Positions 8,117 through 14,925 are shown, numbered from the stretch's first letter. The stretch: 21,248 bases of DNA from Lichenicola sp964658455 (GCA_964658455.1 CAZZZA010000040.1:1-21248); one strand, 5' to 3'. Numbers and translations are program-made. Notes: generated by a model not told the origin, from the letters alone.

Positions 8117-8228
8117 GCTTCTCGGCCTCGTTCTGACGTCCGGCCCGATGCGGGACTCGCGGACGGCGTGTCGGAGCGCGCATCCCTAGCTCCACCCGCC
8201 GGGCGCGGCAATCGGCGTCGCCGCCGGA

Positions 8229-8444
8229 TCAGTCCGGCTCCGGCGGTGCAGGGTCGGTGCGGCTGGCGGTGTCGTCGGCACCGTCGCCGCTGGCGGCGCG
8301 GGCCCTGGCCTGGCGCTTGCGCCTGCGCAGGTTCTCGCGCAGCGATTCGGCCTCTCGCAGCAGCCGCGCCGCCCGGTCGCGCTGGGCCTGGGTGTCGGCC
8401 TGGGTCTGGCTGTGGGGATTGGACGGGTCGGTCGATCTGGCCAC
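8229..8444 (-). CDS. Small charged hypothetical protein
   Basis: A 71-residue protein of unknown function. The middle (about residues 19–48) is a strongly charged helix, RAARLLREAESLRENLRRRKRQARAR, probably a short coiled coil or nucleic-acid-binding segment; the C-terminal third is acidic and disordered. I chose the GTG at 8444 because GAAGGGG lies just upstream. The same frame runs on across the attachment site into the mobile element, and those extra codons come from foreign DNA, so they cannot be the native start. Before insertion this gene would have lain about 24 nt downstream of tRNA-Thr. Confidence 0.6.
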   Translation of the reverse strand: MARSTDPSNPHSQTQADTQAQRDRAARLLREAESLRENLRRRKRQARARAASGDGADDTASRTDPAPPEPD

Positions 8445-8467
8445 CGGTGCCCCTTCGAGGGTGAGGA

Positions 8468-8485
8468 TGGTGCTGTTGCAGGGAA
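8468..8485. repeat. attL: 18-bp copy of the tRNA-Thr 3' end
   Basis: TGGTGCTGTTGCAGGGAA occurs here and, identically, at 18539–18556, where it forms the CCA, discriminator and 3' acceptor and T-stem part of tRNA-Thr. The flanking bases differ on both sides. This is the distal crossover duplicate left by integration, and its distance to the other copy gives an element of 10,071 bp. Confidence 0.92.
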
Positions 8486-8610
8486 GCACCCTCGAGTCAG
8501 TTTCACCCAATCTAAGTCTCTGAAACCGCATGGTTAAGTTCAAATCTCTGATAGTGGTGTAATTGGTTGTGGCGCATATTGCTACCTGTCACCAGTAGGG
8601 AGAAACAGGA

Positions 8611-9495
8611 GTGTCAGCGACGTCACGAGGGAACACCCCGCTGTGGATAACGTCTCTGTTCGTGGTCGCTTTCGCCCATTCTCGACCAGCGGCGGCTCAG
8701 ACCTCCACAGGTCCTTCCTATCATGCTGGCTATGAGGCGGCCGCCAGCTACTCGGAATGGCTGCTGTCTCTCCAAGGTGATGCGAGGCTTGGAGCCCAGG
8801 AAGGCGGTATCAGAGCGAGCGTCTTTCCTCCAGCTTCCCGCTTGTGCACCGATCCCGCAGCACGTGGGTGCCAGGTGCAGCCATGCCTCAAAGCGGACGA
8901 GGTGCATTCAACGGCATGGACCGCAGCATGTCAGGAGGCGGAGACGCGACGTAGCTTCCTCGATCGGCATTCTTGGACAGATGCTGGGTTCAAGGCAGGT
9001 GAAGAGTCGTTCTTCGCAGAACAAAAGTCGAACTCCTCACATCCGGGTCAAATCACGAACGGAGAAGCCAACCCGCCACAGTCGGACCAAATTACGAACG
9101 GAGAAGCCCACCCATTACAGTCGGGCCAAATCACGAGAGAAGAAGCCAAGGCCCATGTCCACGACGTTTGGGCAATTGTCCTGTCCGGCGTGATGCTCAT
9201 GGGGGAGGCAGAGAAGTGCGGCGTTGTTGTTGGAGGTGAGGGGAAAATGGTGGCCGAGTCTCTCAGCGGGGCGCTCTCAACCGTTGAATTGCAGAGCGGT
9301 CTTTCACCCTCCGATGGCGTCCCGGATCCGATGAAGGTCTACAAAGACGGTCTTTTGCTTGGAGAAGCAGCGGCAACCCCTCAGTTCTGCAACGAAAAGT
9401 TTGGCGACCCTGAGATCCGGTATAATATTAAGACGCTTGTCGATGGACTTATTTCAAGAGATCCGATGTCAGTATTGGCAACCTTTGCGCATTGA
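8611..9495 (+). CDS. Hypothetical secreted protein with 13-residue tandem repeats
   Basis: A 294-residue protein starting at a GTG with AGGGA nine nt upstream. The N-terminus has a hydrophobic stretch, LWITSLFVVAFAHSRPAAAQ, which looks like a signal peptide cleaved near AAAQ, so the product is probably periplasmic or secreted. Several cysteines (for example in LCTDPAARGCQVQPCLK) suggest disulphides. Residues about 146–184 hold three degenerate copies of a 13-residue unit, GQITNGEANPPQS-like. The C-terminal half, after EEAKAHVHDVWAIVLSGVML, is helical. I recognise no family. Codon use is less GC-rich than in the chromosomal genes, consistent with acquired cargo. Confidence 0.7.
   Translation: MSATSRGNTPLWITSLFVVAFAHSRPAAAQTSTGPSYHAGYEAAASYSEWLLSLQGDARLGAQEGGIRASVFPPASRLCTDPAARGCQVQPCLKADEVHSTAWTAACQEAETRRSFLDRHSWTDAGFKAGEESFFAEQKSNSSHPGQITNGEANPPQSDQITNGEAHPLQSGQITREEAKAHVHDVWAIVLSGVMLMGEAEKCGVVVGGEGKMVAESLSGALSTVELQSGLSPSDGVPDPMKVYKDGLLLGEAAATPQFCNEKFGDPEIRYNIKTLVDGLISRDPMSVLATFAH
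9046..9162 (+). repeat. Three tandem 39-bp coding repeats
   Basis: Units begin at 9046, 9085 and 9124, and each encodes 13 residues: GQITNGEANPPQS, DQITNGEAHPLQS, and a diverged GQITREEAKAHVH. The first two are close at the nucleotide level; the third keeps mainly the first half. The repeat sits between the Cys-rich part and the helical C-terminal part of the secreted protein and is likely a variable linker. Confidence 0.85.
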
Positions 9496-9677
9496 TTTCA
9501 GAGCCGGTCATTGTGCTCTAATTTTCTCATCCAATTAGAAACGGTATATTCTGTTTCCTAACGCAAATTCGTCAGCGAATAGTTGACCGGTTTCCGCGGG
9601 GAGACGGATACCTAAATTTGGCACCGCTTCTCCGAAGCTAGTCAGAGTCCGCGAAAACGCAGTATTTGTGTCTGGTG

Positions 9678-10043
9678 TCATTTCACTTCCACGGCTCCTG
9701 CCGAGTAAGCCCAGGCGCCGTTTGCACGGATCGTATGTTCTCCTAAGATTTCGAGTATTCCTAAATCTGAACCTGGTAGATTATACTCAGCTGATAGAAC
9801 CTTAAACCGCTTAGTGGGAGGAGCCATCACGCAGTCGCCCCCGTTTTCTAGCATTAATCCCTCCGCCTTTGTTTCTTCACCCTTGATTGCATCCAAAGTG
9901 ATTTCCAATAAGTCGTTACGGTCTACGCAAACAATTGTGCCCTTGGAAAACGTTACAATCATTTCAGGCTTTATTTCGCCTGCGACGCTCGTATAACTAT
10001 GGGCAAGTAGCAGAGCCGTTGCCATCAATGTCGTGCGGACCAT
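9678..10043 (-). CDS. Small hypothetical secreted protein with two cysteines
   Basis: A 121-residue protein with an N-terminal signal peptide (hydrophobic residues about 4–20, likely cut near SVAG). The mature part has two cysteines, in GTIVCVDRNDLLE and GGDCVMAPP, spaced so that they could form one disulphide, and is predicted to be mostly beta strand. It resembles, in outline only, many uncharacterised small periplasmic proteins; I assign no function. The ATG at 10043 has GAAGG seven nt upstream. It converges with the repeat-containing secreted protein; the 182 nt between them hold no gene that I can see. Confidence 0.68.
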   Translation of the reverse strand: MVRTTLMATALLLAHSYTSVAGEIKPEMIVTFSKGTIVCVDRNDLLEITLDAIKGEETKAEGLMLENGGDCVMAPPTKRFKVLSAEYNLPGSDLGILEILGEHTIRANGAWAYSAGAVEVK

Positions 10044-10518
10044 CTTTTGGCCTTCGGTCGGAGTTCGATAATGACGGCCACGATTGCACGCTCTCGGTCA
10101 AAGCACCAGGAGCCGAGCGACTTGCTTTAGACGTGAAGCACATCCTTTTGCCTCTGCGCCGTGCCCACCCTTATTCAGCGATTTGATCAGGTGGCGGCCC
10201 CGATGGAAACTACCCATCGGATGAACCTGTGTTCTTTATTTAGACTACAGCCTACGACGGTCGCAGATTGCCGTGAGTTGAACCAGCGTTGAGCGAAATC
10301 GGTGCTGCGGCACCACTGAGGCTTGTAGGTGGCGAGTCGGGCAAACTCGCCACGCAAGCCGCGCTAGACATTCCGGCAATTCAATCAAGACCAACGCCTG
10401 CCTGCACCCAGGACGCGCTGACAACGCAATCTCAAAAATACTTTTGTAATCCATATGAGACCTGCCGACCGTCTACGATCGACGCCGTCGAGATGGCTTT
10501 CCCCGCCTGAAAAATACC
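10044..10518. other. Gene-free 475-bp stretch with three strong hairpins
   Basis: No convincing coding frame is found here; short open frames lack ribosome-binding sites and protein-like composition. Three perfect inverted repeats stand out: 7-bp arms at 10200–10206/10214–10220, 5-bp arms at 10301–10305/10310–10314, and 9-bp arms at 10329–10337/10345–10353 with outer arms GCTTG/CAAGC at 10321–10325/10355–10359. None is followed by a T-run, so they do not look like simple terminators. The stretch lies between the promoter side of the 9678–10043 gene and the stop of the serine recombinase. It could hold a structured RNA, a recombination or packaging site, or decayed sequence. Confidence 0.5.
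10321..10359. repeat. Long hairpin in gene-free region
   Basis: The arms GTGGCGAGT and ACTCGCCAC pair perfectly around a 7-nt loop. Outside a small asymmetric internal loop, GCTTG pairs with CAAGC, giving 14 base pairs in all. The structure is symmetrical in strand, so the sequence does not tell which strand is transcribed. Confidence 0.7.
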
Positions 10519-11190
10519 CTACGCAGCTCGCGCCAGGAGGTTTTTCACGGCCGTCGCGGTCCAGGCTCCGCCTCGGGCAGTGGTGACGCCCTTCGCCGTC
10601 AGGGCAGCGGCGATCCCGTTCAAGCTAGTAACGCCTTGCGCCCGCATATCATCGATCACAGGCACCAGGTCAGCGGCGAAGGCATCAGCCTTAGCTCTCG
10701 CGCCAGCTCCACCAGCAACGGCATCTGGGATGAAGCCCCGATGACCACCAAGAACCTTGCCCCGCGCCTTCGCCGCTGCCAGAGCCGCCTTTGTCCGCTC
10801 ACTGATCATCCGCCGCTCCTGCTCAGCAAGGGCCGCGTAGATATGGAGCATGAAAGGGTCGGCCTTAGCACCCAGCTCCGCCACGATGAACGGAACGCGC
10901 TCAGCCATTAGAGCCGCAATGAAGGCAACGTCGCGCGAGAGGCGGCATAGCTTTGCGACGATGACTGGCGCACCCATCCGCCGTGCTGCTGCCAGCGCGC
11001 GCTTCAGGACCGGACGGCGCTCAAGGGCGTCGCTCCCCTTGCCCGTCTCGATCTCGACCATGATCTCCGCGAGGGCGTATCCCTCGGTAGCCGCAAAGCG
11101 CTCAATCGCCTCCCGCTGAGCATCTAGACCTAGGCCGCTGGCTCCCTGCGCTGCGGTGCTGACCCTCACGTAACCGACCGCACCGCGCAT
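10519..11190 (-). CDS. Serine recombinase (resolvase/invertase family)
   Basis: A 223-residue small serine recombinase. The N-terminal catalytic domain begins MRGAVGYVRVSTAAQ, with the nucleophile at S11 and the family arginine at R9. LCRLSRD and the later EQERRMISERTKAALAAAKARGK are the conserved active-site and E-helix segments. A C-terminal helix-turn-helix of about 60 residues, DDMRAQGVTSLNGIAAALTAKGVTTARGGAWTATAVKNLL, should bind the DNA site. The ATG at 11190 has AGGGG eight nt upstream; a TTG two codons further up is a poorer start. It is transcribed divergently from the small-terminase-like gene. It may resolve element dimers or invert DNA; it is probably not the integrase, since a tyrosine integrase sits at the tRNA. 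Confidence 0.88.
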   Translation of the reverse strand: MRGAVGYVRVSTAAQGASGLGLDAQREAIERFAATEGYALAEIMVEIETGKGSDALERRPVLKRALAAARRMGAPVIVAKLCRLSRDVAFIAALMAERVPFIVAELGAKADPFMLHIYAALAEQERRMISERTKAALAAAKARGKVLGGHRGFIPDAVAGGAGARAKADAFAADLVPVIDDMRAQGVTSLNGIAAALTAKGVTTARGGAWTATAVKNLLARAA

Positions 11191-11314
11191 TTCCAAAACC
11201 CCTCTACGTCCGTTGAGGGATTTTATAATCCGGACCGGTCAGGTTGTGACTCCTTAAAGGTTGCATGACTGCGATTCGAGCCATGCGGTTTGCGAATCCC
11301 TCGGCCAAACCAAG

Positions 11315-11357
11315 CTATCTCCGATCGATCCGTGCTGTTCGATCGGCTCCGAGATAG
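11315..11357. promoter_or_regulatory. Long dyad in the divergent recombinase/terminase-like intergenic region
   Basis: The arms CCGATCGA (11321–11328) and TCGATCGG (11339–11346) are perfect and separated by 10 nt. CTATCT (11315–11320) pairs with AGATAG (11352–11357) beyond a 5-nt bulge on the right side, for 14 pairs in total. The position suggests an operator for one or both divergent genes, or a binding site for the serine recombinase. Confidence 0.6.
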
Positions 11358-11411
11358 AAGCATTTGCGCTGGAGGAAATAAATTGCACTTCCAGCATCGA
11401 CTCGCATTCCA

Positions 11412-11420
11412 TGATATAAT
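11412..11420 (+). promoter_or_regulatory. Extended -10 promoter of the small-terminase-like gene
   Basis: TGATATAAT is a perfect extended -10 element (TG-n-TATAAT) 34 nt upstream of the ATG at 11455. There is no good -35 at the usual spacing, as is common for extended -10 promoters. It predicts a start near 11427 and a short leader. Confidence 0.5.
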
Positions 11421-11454
11421 ACTTGTCTTAGTAAAAATCCGCAGAGCCAAAACT

Positions 11455-12183
11455 ATGACCGCAACCTCTTCCCGTAAATACACTGTCCTGGGCGCTGACG
11501 ACTGGAAGTGTATCATCGAACTCTACCAGACAGGGGTGAACACCCTTTCGGAACTGTCTGCCCGCTTCGATGTGAGCATTCGAGCAATTCAGAACCGGGC
11601 CAGATCTGCCGGTGCCACTCGACGCGCCGCCTTCAAGCCCGCTGCGCTCTCGGCCGCGAAAGCAGGCGTGGCTGCCCTATCCCCCTTCGTGGCTGCTGCG
11701 CCGTCCGGCAAGAGGCTGACCCCAGAGCAGCGCACCGTTATCCACGAGGACAGGATTGAAGCCACCAACGAAGCGGCATACATGGGCGCGCTCAACCTCC
11801 AGCGCTTACTTAACATGGCCATGGCCGCGATGCCGACGCCGACAACCGCTGCCGAGGGTGCGGCGCTGATCCGCGCCATCGATCAGGCGGCAGTCGCTCA
11901 GGAGCGGATAAACAAGATTAGGCGGACGGTCCTGCGCCTTGATCAAGAAAATCAATTCTCTGACGTGATTCTCCCAGAGCTGCCGATTCGGGAGATGTCC
12001 GCTGCCGAATACGAGGCGCTCCGGGCAGACCAAGCTCGCGAGGATCGCGCGCACGGAATCGCCGCGCTCGACCGCGATCTGGACACATTCGTCACCGACG
12101 AGATGCTAACCCATCCTCCTGACGATCGGGTCGCGGAAGGCTGCGAGGATGACCAGGCCGGCGGAGTCAGGGCGATGTCCTAG
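11455..12183 (+). CDS. Phage terminase small-subunit-like DNA-binding protein
   Basis: A 242-residue protein. Residues about 14–53 form a helix-turn-helix, DWKCIIELYQTGVNTLSELSARFDVSIRAIQNRARSAG, of the kind at the N-terminus of many phage small terminases, which bind the pac or cos site. A helical middle region follows (about 95–165), then LPELPIREMSAAEYEALRADQ, also reminiscent of small terminase C-terminal segments, and an acidic tail. I call it terminase-like on this layout, not on a search. No large terminase is present. The ATG at 11455 lies just after the extended -10 element. A TTG at 11383 with a perfect GGAGG seven nt upstream would add 24 residues but lies before the predicted transcript start. 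It could instead be a transcription regulator. Confidence 0.65.
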   Translation: MTATSSRKYTVLGADDWKCIIELYQTGVNTLSELSARFDVSIRAIQNRARSAGATRRAAFKPAALSAAKAGVAALSPFVAAAPSGKRLTPEQRTVIHEDRIEATNEAAYMGALNLQRLLNMAMAAMPTPTTAAEGAALIRAIDQAAVAQERINKIRRTVLRLDQENQFSDVILPELPIREMSAAEYEALRADQAREDRAHGIAALDRDLDTFVTDEMLTHPPDDRVAEGCEDDQAGGVRAMS

Positions 12184-12250
12184 GGCTACGCGAATACCCT
12201 GACCCCGATCCCCTCACCAACAAGACCGCATTTTTCGATTCAGCAATGAC

Positions 12251-12281
12251 CCCGCCCAAAATCCGGGCGGGACCATTTTTT
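12251..12281 (+). terminator. Rho-independent terminator
   Basis: CCCGCCC (12251–12257) pairs with GGGCGGG (12265–12271) around a 7-nt loop and is followed by ACCA and six T. It lies 68 nt after the stop of the small-terminase-like gene and ends that transcript before the minus-strand gene at 12297. Confidence 0.85.
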
Positions 12282-12296
12282 GAAACTGCAAACCCG

Positions 12297-12539
12297 TCAG
12301 GCCGAGAGGTTCACCCAAACCACCGCGTCGGCAGCTCCGACACAGACCCGCTCATAGGTCGTGCCAGACCGCAGGGTGACATGCTCACGCGACACCTCGC
12401 CGGTATCGATCGGCACCAACGCAACCGCGTCCACGTAGCGGTCGGCGTCGGCCCCGAGGGTTAAGACCTCGACCGGGCTGTTCAAAGCAAATGACTCAGC
12501 CGTCTGACTATAAGGGTGTGCGGAAGCATGTGCAATCAT
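12297..12539 (-). CDS. Small hypothetical protein
   Basis: An 80-residue protein of unknown function, predicted mostly beta strand, with a single cysteine in YERVCVGAADAVVWVNLSA at the C-terminus. Codon use (G/C at third positions) fits a real gene. There is no signal peptide or membrane segment. Its ATG at 12539 has only a distant AGGG. It is the only minus-strand gene between two plus-strand blocks of the element. Its compact beta-rich outline could suit a small virion-associated protein, but I see no motif that proves it. Confidence 0.5.
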   Translation of the reverse strand: MIAHASAHPYSQTAESFALNSPVEVLTLGADADRYVDAVALVPIDTGEVSREHVTLRSGTTYERVCVGAADAVVWVNLSA

Positions 12540-12887
12540 GTTGTCATAGCCCTACGCCTGCCTTGAGACGGCCCCAAGTCCTACCGATGGCGCAACGGCT
12601 TCATGGCACAAGCTCAGGGCGCTGTGAATCGTCTTTCAGCTCGTCTAAATCAATATTCTTCTTGATTAAGCGCTTACTTACTTGAGCGCAGGATGATCGT
12701 ATCTGGCCCGCTCGCGTAACGCTATCCTGAGAATTTTCGTAAAACGCGTTGGTGAGTTCGGGCGACCCGCATAATTAGTCAGCATGCAGTGTAGCTCGCA
12801 GCAGAGCCGAAGGCAGGCTTAGGCCCACTCCTATGTCCGTGGGGACGTGGGGACCGGGCCTGCCTTCGCAATCACACGGCAGGCTCT
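12540..12887. other. Non-coding region upstream of the HUH gene, candidate replication origin
   Basis: No protein-coding frame is convincing in these 348 bp. The region contains an A/T-rich patch near 12645–12680 with an AATCAA/TTGATT inverted repeat (12648–12653/12662–12667). About 140 bp further on lies a compound inverted repeat at 12808–12868 that ends 19 bp before the HUH start. A/T-rich DNA, a dyad and tandem short repeats next to an initiator-like gene are what a replication origin looks like; function is inference. Confidence 0.5.
12808..12868. repeat. Compound inverted repeat with tandem 8-mer
   Basis: The outer arms CGAAGGCAGGC (12808–12818) and GCCTGCCTTCG (12858–12868) are perfect over 11 bp. 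Inside, CCCAC (12824–12828) can pair with GTGGG (12839–12843), or alternatively with a second copy shortly after. CGTGGGGA occurs twice in direct tandem at 12838–12845 and 12846–12853. GGCAGGCT from the left arm recurs at 12878–12885, just before the start codon. Confidence 0.8.
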
Positions 12888-14579
12888 ATGCTCGACGACC
12901 CTTTCACAGCCTATCAGAATCACCTCCTGCTTATGCACACGGAGGCAAAGGCAGAGACGGAGCGCGCTCACCGCGCCTGCCTGCGTCCCAGACTTTCAGG
13001 AGCCGATAGGACGATCCTGCTTAGCGGCCCAAATGCCACCCAGCATGACGAAGCCGCTGCCCCTACCGAGGCGAGGCTGACTAGTGCGAACACGGCTGCA
13101 CCAGCACACCCGACCCCGAGCGCCCGCACCGTGTATCCGCTCGGGGTCTCCGCTAACGACACGTCGCCGCTCGGGGTCTCGGTATCGAGTGCCGAAGGTA
13201 GCCCCGTCGCCGCTCGGGGTCACGACGCATCAGTTACGAACGCCAATGCTGGCGCGGCTTTGGAGACGGAAACCCTAGCGCTGGCGCCGGTTCCGGATGC
13301 GCAGAGCCATGCCCAAATCACCCAGGAAAGAGCCCAAATCGACGCTCCAGGCTCGCCGGCGAGTAATAGCCCAGCTACCCCAGACCCTATCTCAACACCT
13401 ATCTCTGCCTCTCCAAGCCCTATCTCCATCCCAGGAGCCTCCACACGGCCGAGCGCCAGCGAGGACGCATCTGCCTACTCATCCTCCGACAGCCTCATCG
13501 AGCTATTCCGTCGCCGCGACTACGCCACCCATCTCGGCTACCCACTCAACACCCACCTAACCCTCCTGTTCGCATGGCACGATCAATACGCCACGCTCTC
13601 CACGCTCGATCTCGTGGAGGGCTTCACTGACAAGCTGAACAGCTTCTTCCGTGGTCGGGGAATCCCCTGCGCTTGGATCCTCAAGCTGTTCAACAATCGC
13701 GCTGGGGGCAGGGGCCTCCACGCGCACATGATGCTGCACCTCCCGGAGGCGGGATATGCCGGCCATGCTAAAGCGCTTGAGGCTGGCTTGGCGGTCTGCT
13801 TCCGAAAGAAGCTCGTCGCCCGCGCCCAGCGCTACAACCTCCATCGCAAGCGCATGTCAGCAATCGAGTGCTACCACGCTCTCAAGACCCGCAAGACGAC
13901 GCTCAACGGTGCCGCCGTCATAGCAGCCGACCGTGCGCGCATATGGGCCAACGCCACCGCACCGGGCGTCCTGCGAGAAGGCGCCAGACAAGCCAGAGCA
14001 CGCGCTAGAGCCGCCTCAGTCCCGTTCTGGCTATCATGGGGCCGGGATGTCCCTTACCAGCCTCTACGCGACGAATATGCCGATTGGGAGCTGCCCAGTT
14101 ATCTCGGCCGTGATGCCGATCCGTCCATCGTCGTCAGGATCAAGGGCGAGGACGCGCAACTCGAAGACGTTCTACGCAACAGCTCGGGGTCTGGCTGGGA
14201 ACCGCAGTCCACCAAGCGCCCGAAGGTAGCGCTTCGCTCATCAAACAACCTCAAGCCGAGGGCGCGGAAGCTCGATCCGAGTTGGACAGACCCCGTGATC
14301 GATCTTGCTGAGCGCTTGGTTATGCACGATCCCAGCCGTTGCTACGATCCCAGGTCGGCGCGTCGGCGCGCACGGCATGACTCGTTCTTCGCCGATCACA
14401 AGACAGCGTATCCAAATAACAACGCCGGAACTGAGTGTAGTAGCTGGGGGTGTCTGATCGGCCTCAGATTTCTCTCTGAGCAAGAAATATCAAGGCTAGA
14501 TGCCGATCTCGAACTCCATGAGTCTGCTGGTCTATGCTATACTAGTCCCACGAAAGCCGCTGGGACAGACCATGACTGA
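12888..14579 (+). CDS. HUH-motif protein, candidate rolling-circle replication initiator
   Basis: A 563-residue protein. Residues 1–200 are Pro/Ala/Ser/Thr-rich, low complexity and probably disordered. The folded part begins near 205 (RRDYATHLGYPLNTHLTLLF). N221-T-H-L-T is a likely first strand motif. H278-A-H280 in RGLHAHMMLHLP is an HUH metal-binding motif, and Y329 in ECYHALK, with K333 following, is a candidate catalytic tyrosine. This order (strand motif, HUH, tyrosine) is that of single-strand nicking enzymes such as Rep proteins and relaxases. Alphaproteobacterial islands carry proteins with a similar NxHxT then GxHxHxLLHxP layout. No helicase motifs are seen. The ATG at 12888 has AGG nearby. 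The last 8 nt overlap the next gene. Assignment rests on motifs only. Confidence 0.62.
   Translation: MLDDPFTAYQNHLLLMHTEAKAETERAHRACLRPRLSGADRTILLSGPNATQHDEAAAPTEARLTSANTAAPAHPTPSARTVYPLGVSANDTSPLGVSVSSAEGSPVAARGHDASVTNANAGAALETETLALAPVPDAQSHAQITQERAQIDAPGSPASNSPATPDPISTPISASPSPISIPGASTRPSASEDASAYSSSDSLIELFRRRDYATHLGYPLNTHLTLLFAWHDQYATLSTLDLVEGFTDKLNSFFRGRGIPCAWILKLFNNRAGGRGLHAHMMLHLPEAGYAGHAKALEAGLAVCFRKKLVARAQRYNLHRKRMSAIECYHALKTRKTTLNGAAVIAADRARIWANATAPGVLREGARQARARARAASVPFWLSWGRDVPYQPLRDEYADWELPSYLGRDADPSIVVRIKGEDAQLEDVLRNSSGSGWEPQSTKRPKVALRSSNNLKPRARKLDPSWTDPVIDLAERLVMHDPSRCYDPRSARRRARHDSFFADHKTAYPNNNAGTECSSWGCLIGLRFLSEQEISRLDADLELHESAGLCYTSPTKAAGTDHD
13112..13221. repeat. Iteron-like repeats with perfect hairpin inside the HUH gene
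   Basis: CCGCTCGGGGTC occurs at 13137–13148, 13167–13178 and 13210–13221; the last two share 17 bp. An inverted copy, GACCCCGAGCG, lies at 13112–13122 and pairs perfectly over 11 bp with the first direct copy (13138–13148) around a 15-nt loop. A partial copy (10 bp) recurs at 14182–14191. The repeats fall in the disordered region of the protein, encoding PLGVS twice and the third copy in another frame. Confidence 0.75.
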
Positions 14580-14925
14580 CCTAACAGAAACGGTTACAAC
14601 GAAGATATTCACGGTTCGCCACATGGATACTCACGTGGAGATGGGCCAACGGTTTTTCCGTGACTTCATCGCCCATTCTCGGGCGACAGGCACCCTTGAG
14701 CCCCATGTGTCGGTCGGCCCTCGCATTGGACCGACCGAATACGCATGGGCGCTCATGCACGCATTCGGCACCGCACCAGACGGCTCCCGTTGGATGGCAT
14801 CCTGGACGCCTCGCGACACCCGCGTCAGCATGAAGCCTGCAACCCAGGACATGCTCGACTATGCCCGCGAGCAGACGGCCGAGCGCGAAGCCGAGGAGCG
14901 CGCGTTGGCCGAGATGGCAGCATGA
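14572..14925 (+). CDS. Hypothetical protein coupled to the HUH gene
   Basis: A 117-residue protein of unknown function. It has an acidic helical C-terminal tail (DYAREQTAEREAEERALAEMAA) and a mixed alpha/beta N-terminal part with FTVRHMDTHVEMGQRFFRDFI. The ATG lies inside ATGACTGA at the end of the HUH gene, an 8-nt overlap in another frame, so translation is likely coupled. A longer frame from 14500 is open but would overlap the HUH gene by 80 nt. No membrane segment or known motif is seen. Confidence 0.65.
   Translation: MTDLTETVTTKIFTVRHMDTHVEMGQRFFRDFIAHSRATGTLEPHVSVGPRIGPTEYAWALMHAFGTAPDGSRWMASWTPRDTRVSMKPATQDMLDYAREQTAEREAEERALAEMAA

Noticed and set aside
10245..10454. Minus-strand 69-codon open frame in the gene-free region
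   Set aside because: No ribosome-binding site, no protein-like composition, and it crosses the strong hairpins.
12491..12685. Plus-strand 64-codon open frame upstream of the HUH gene
   Set aside because: It overlaps the 12297–12539 gene, lacks a ribosome-binding site and runs into the A/T-rich patch.
13137..13221. CRISPR array from the direct repeats in the HUH gene
   Set aside because: Only three copies of 12–17 bp at unequal spacing inside a coding region, with no cas gene; they are iteron-like.
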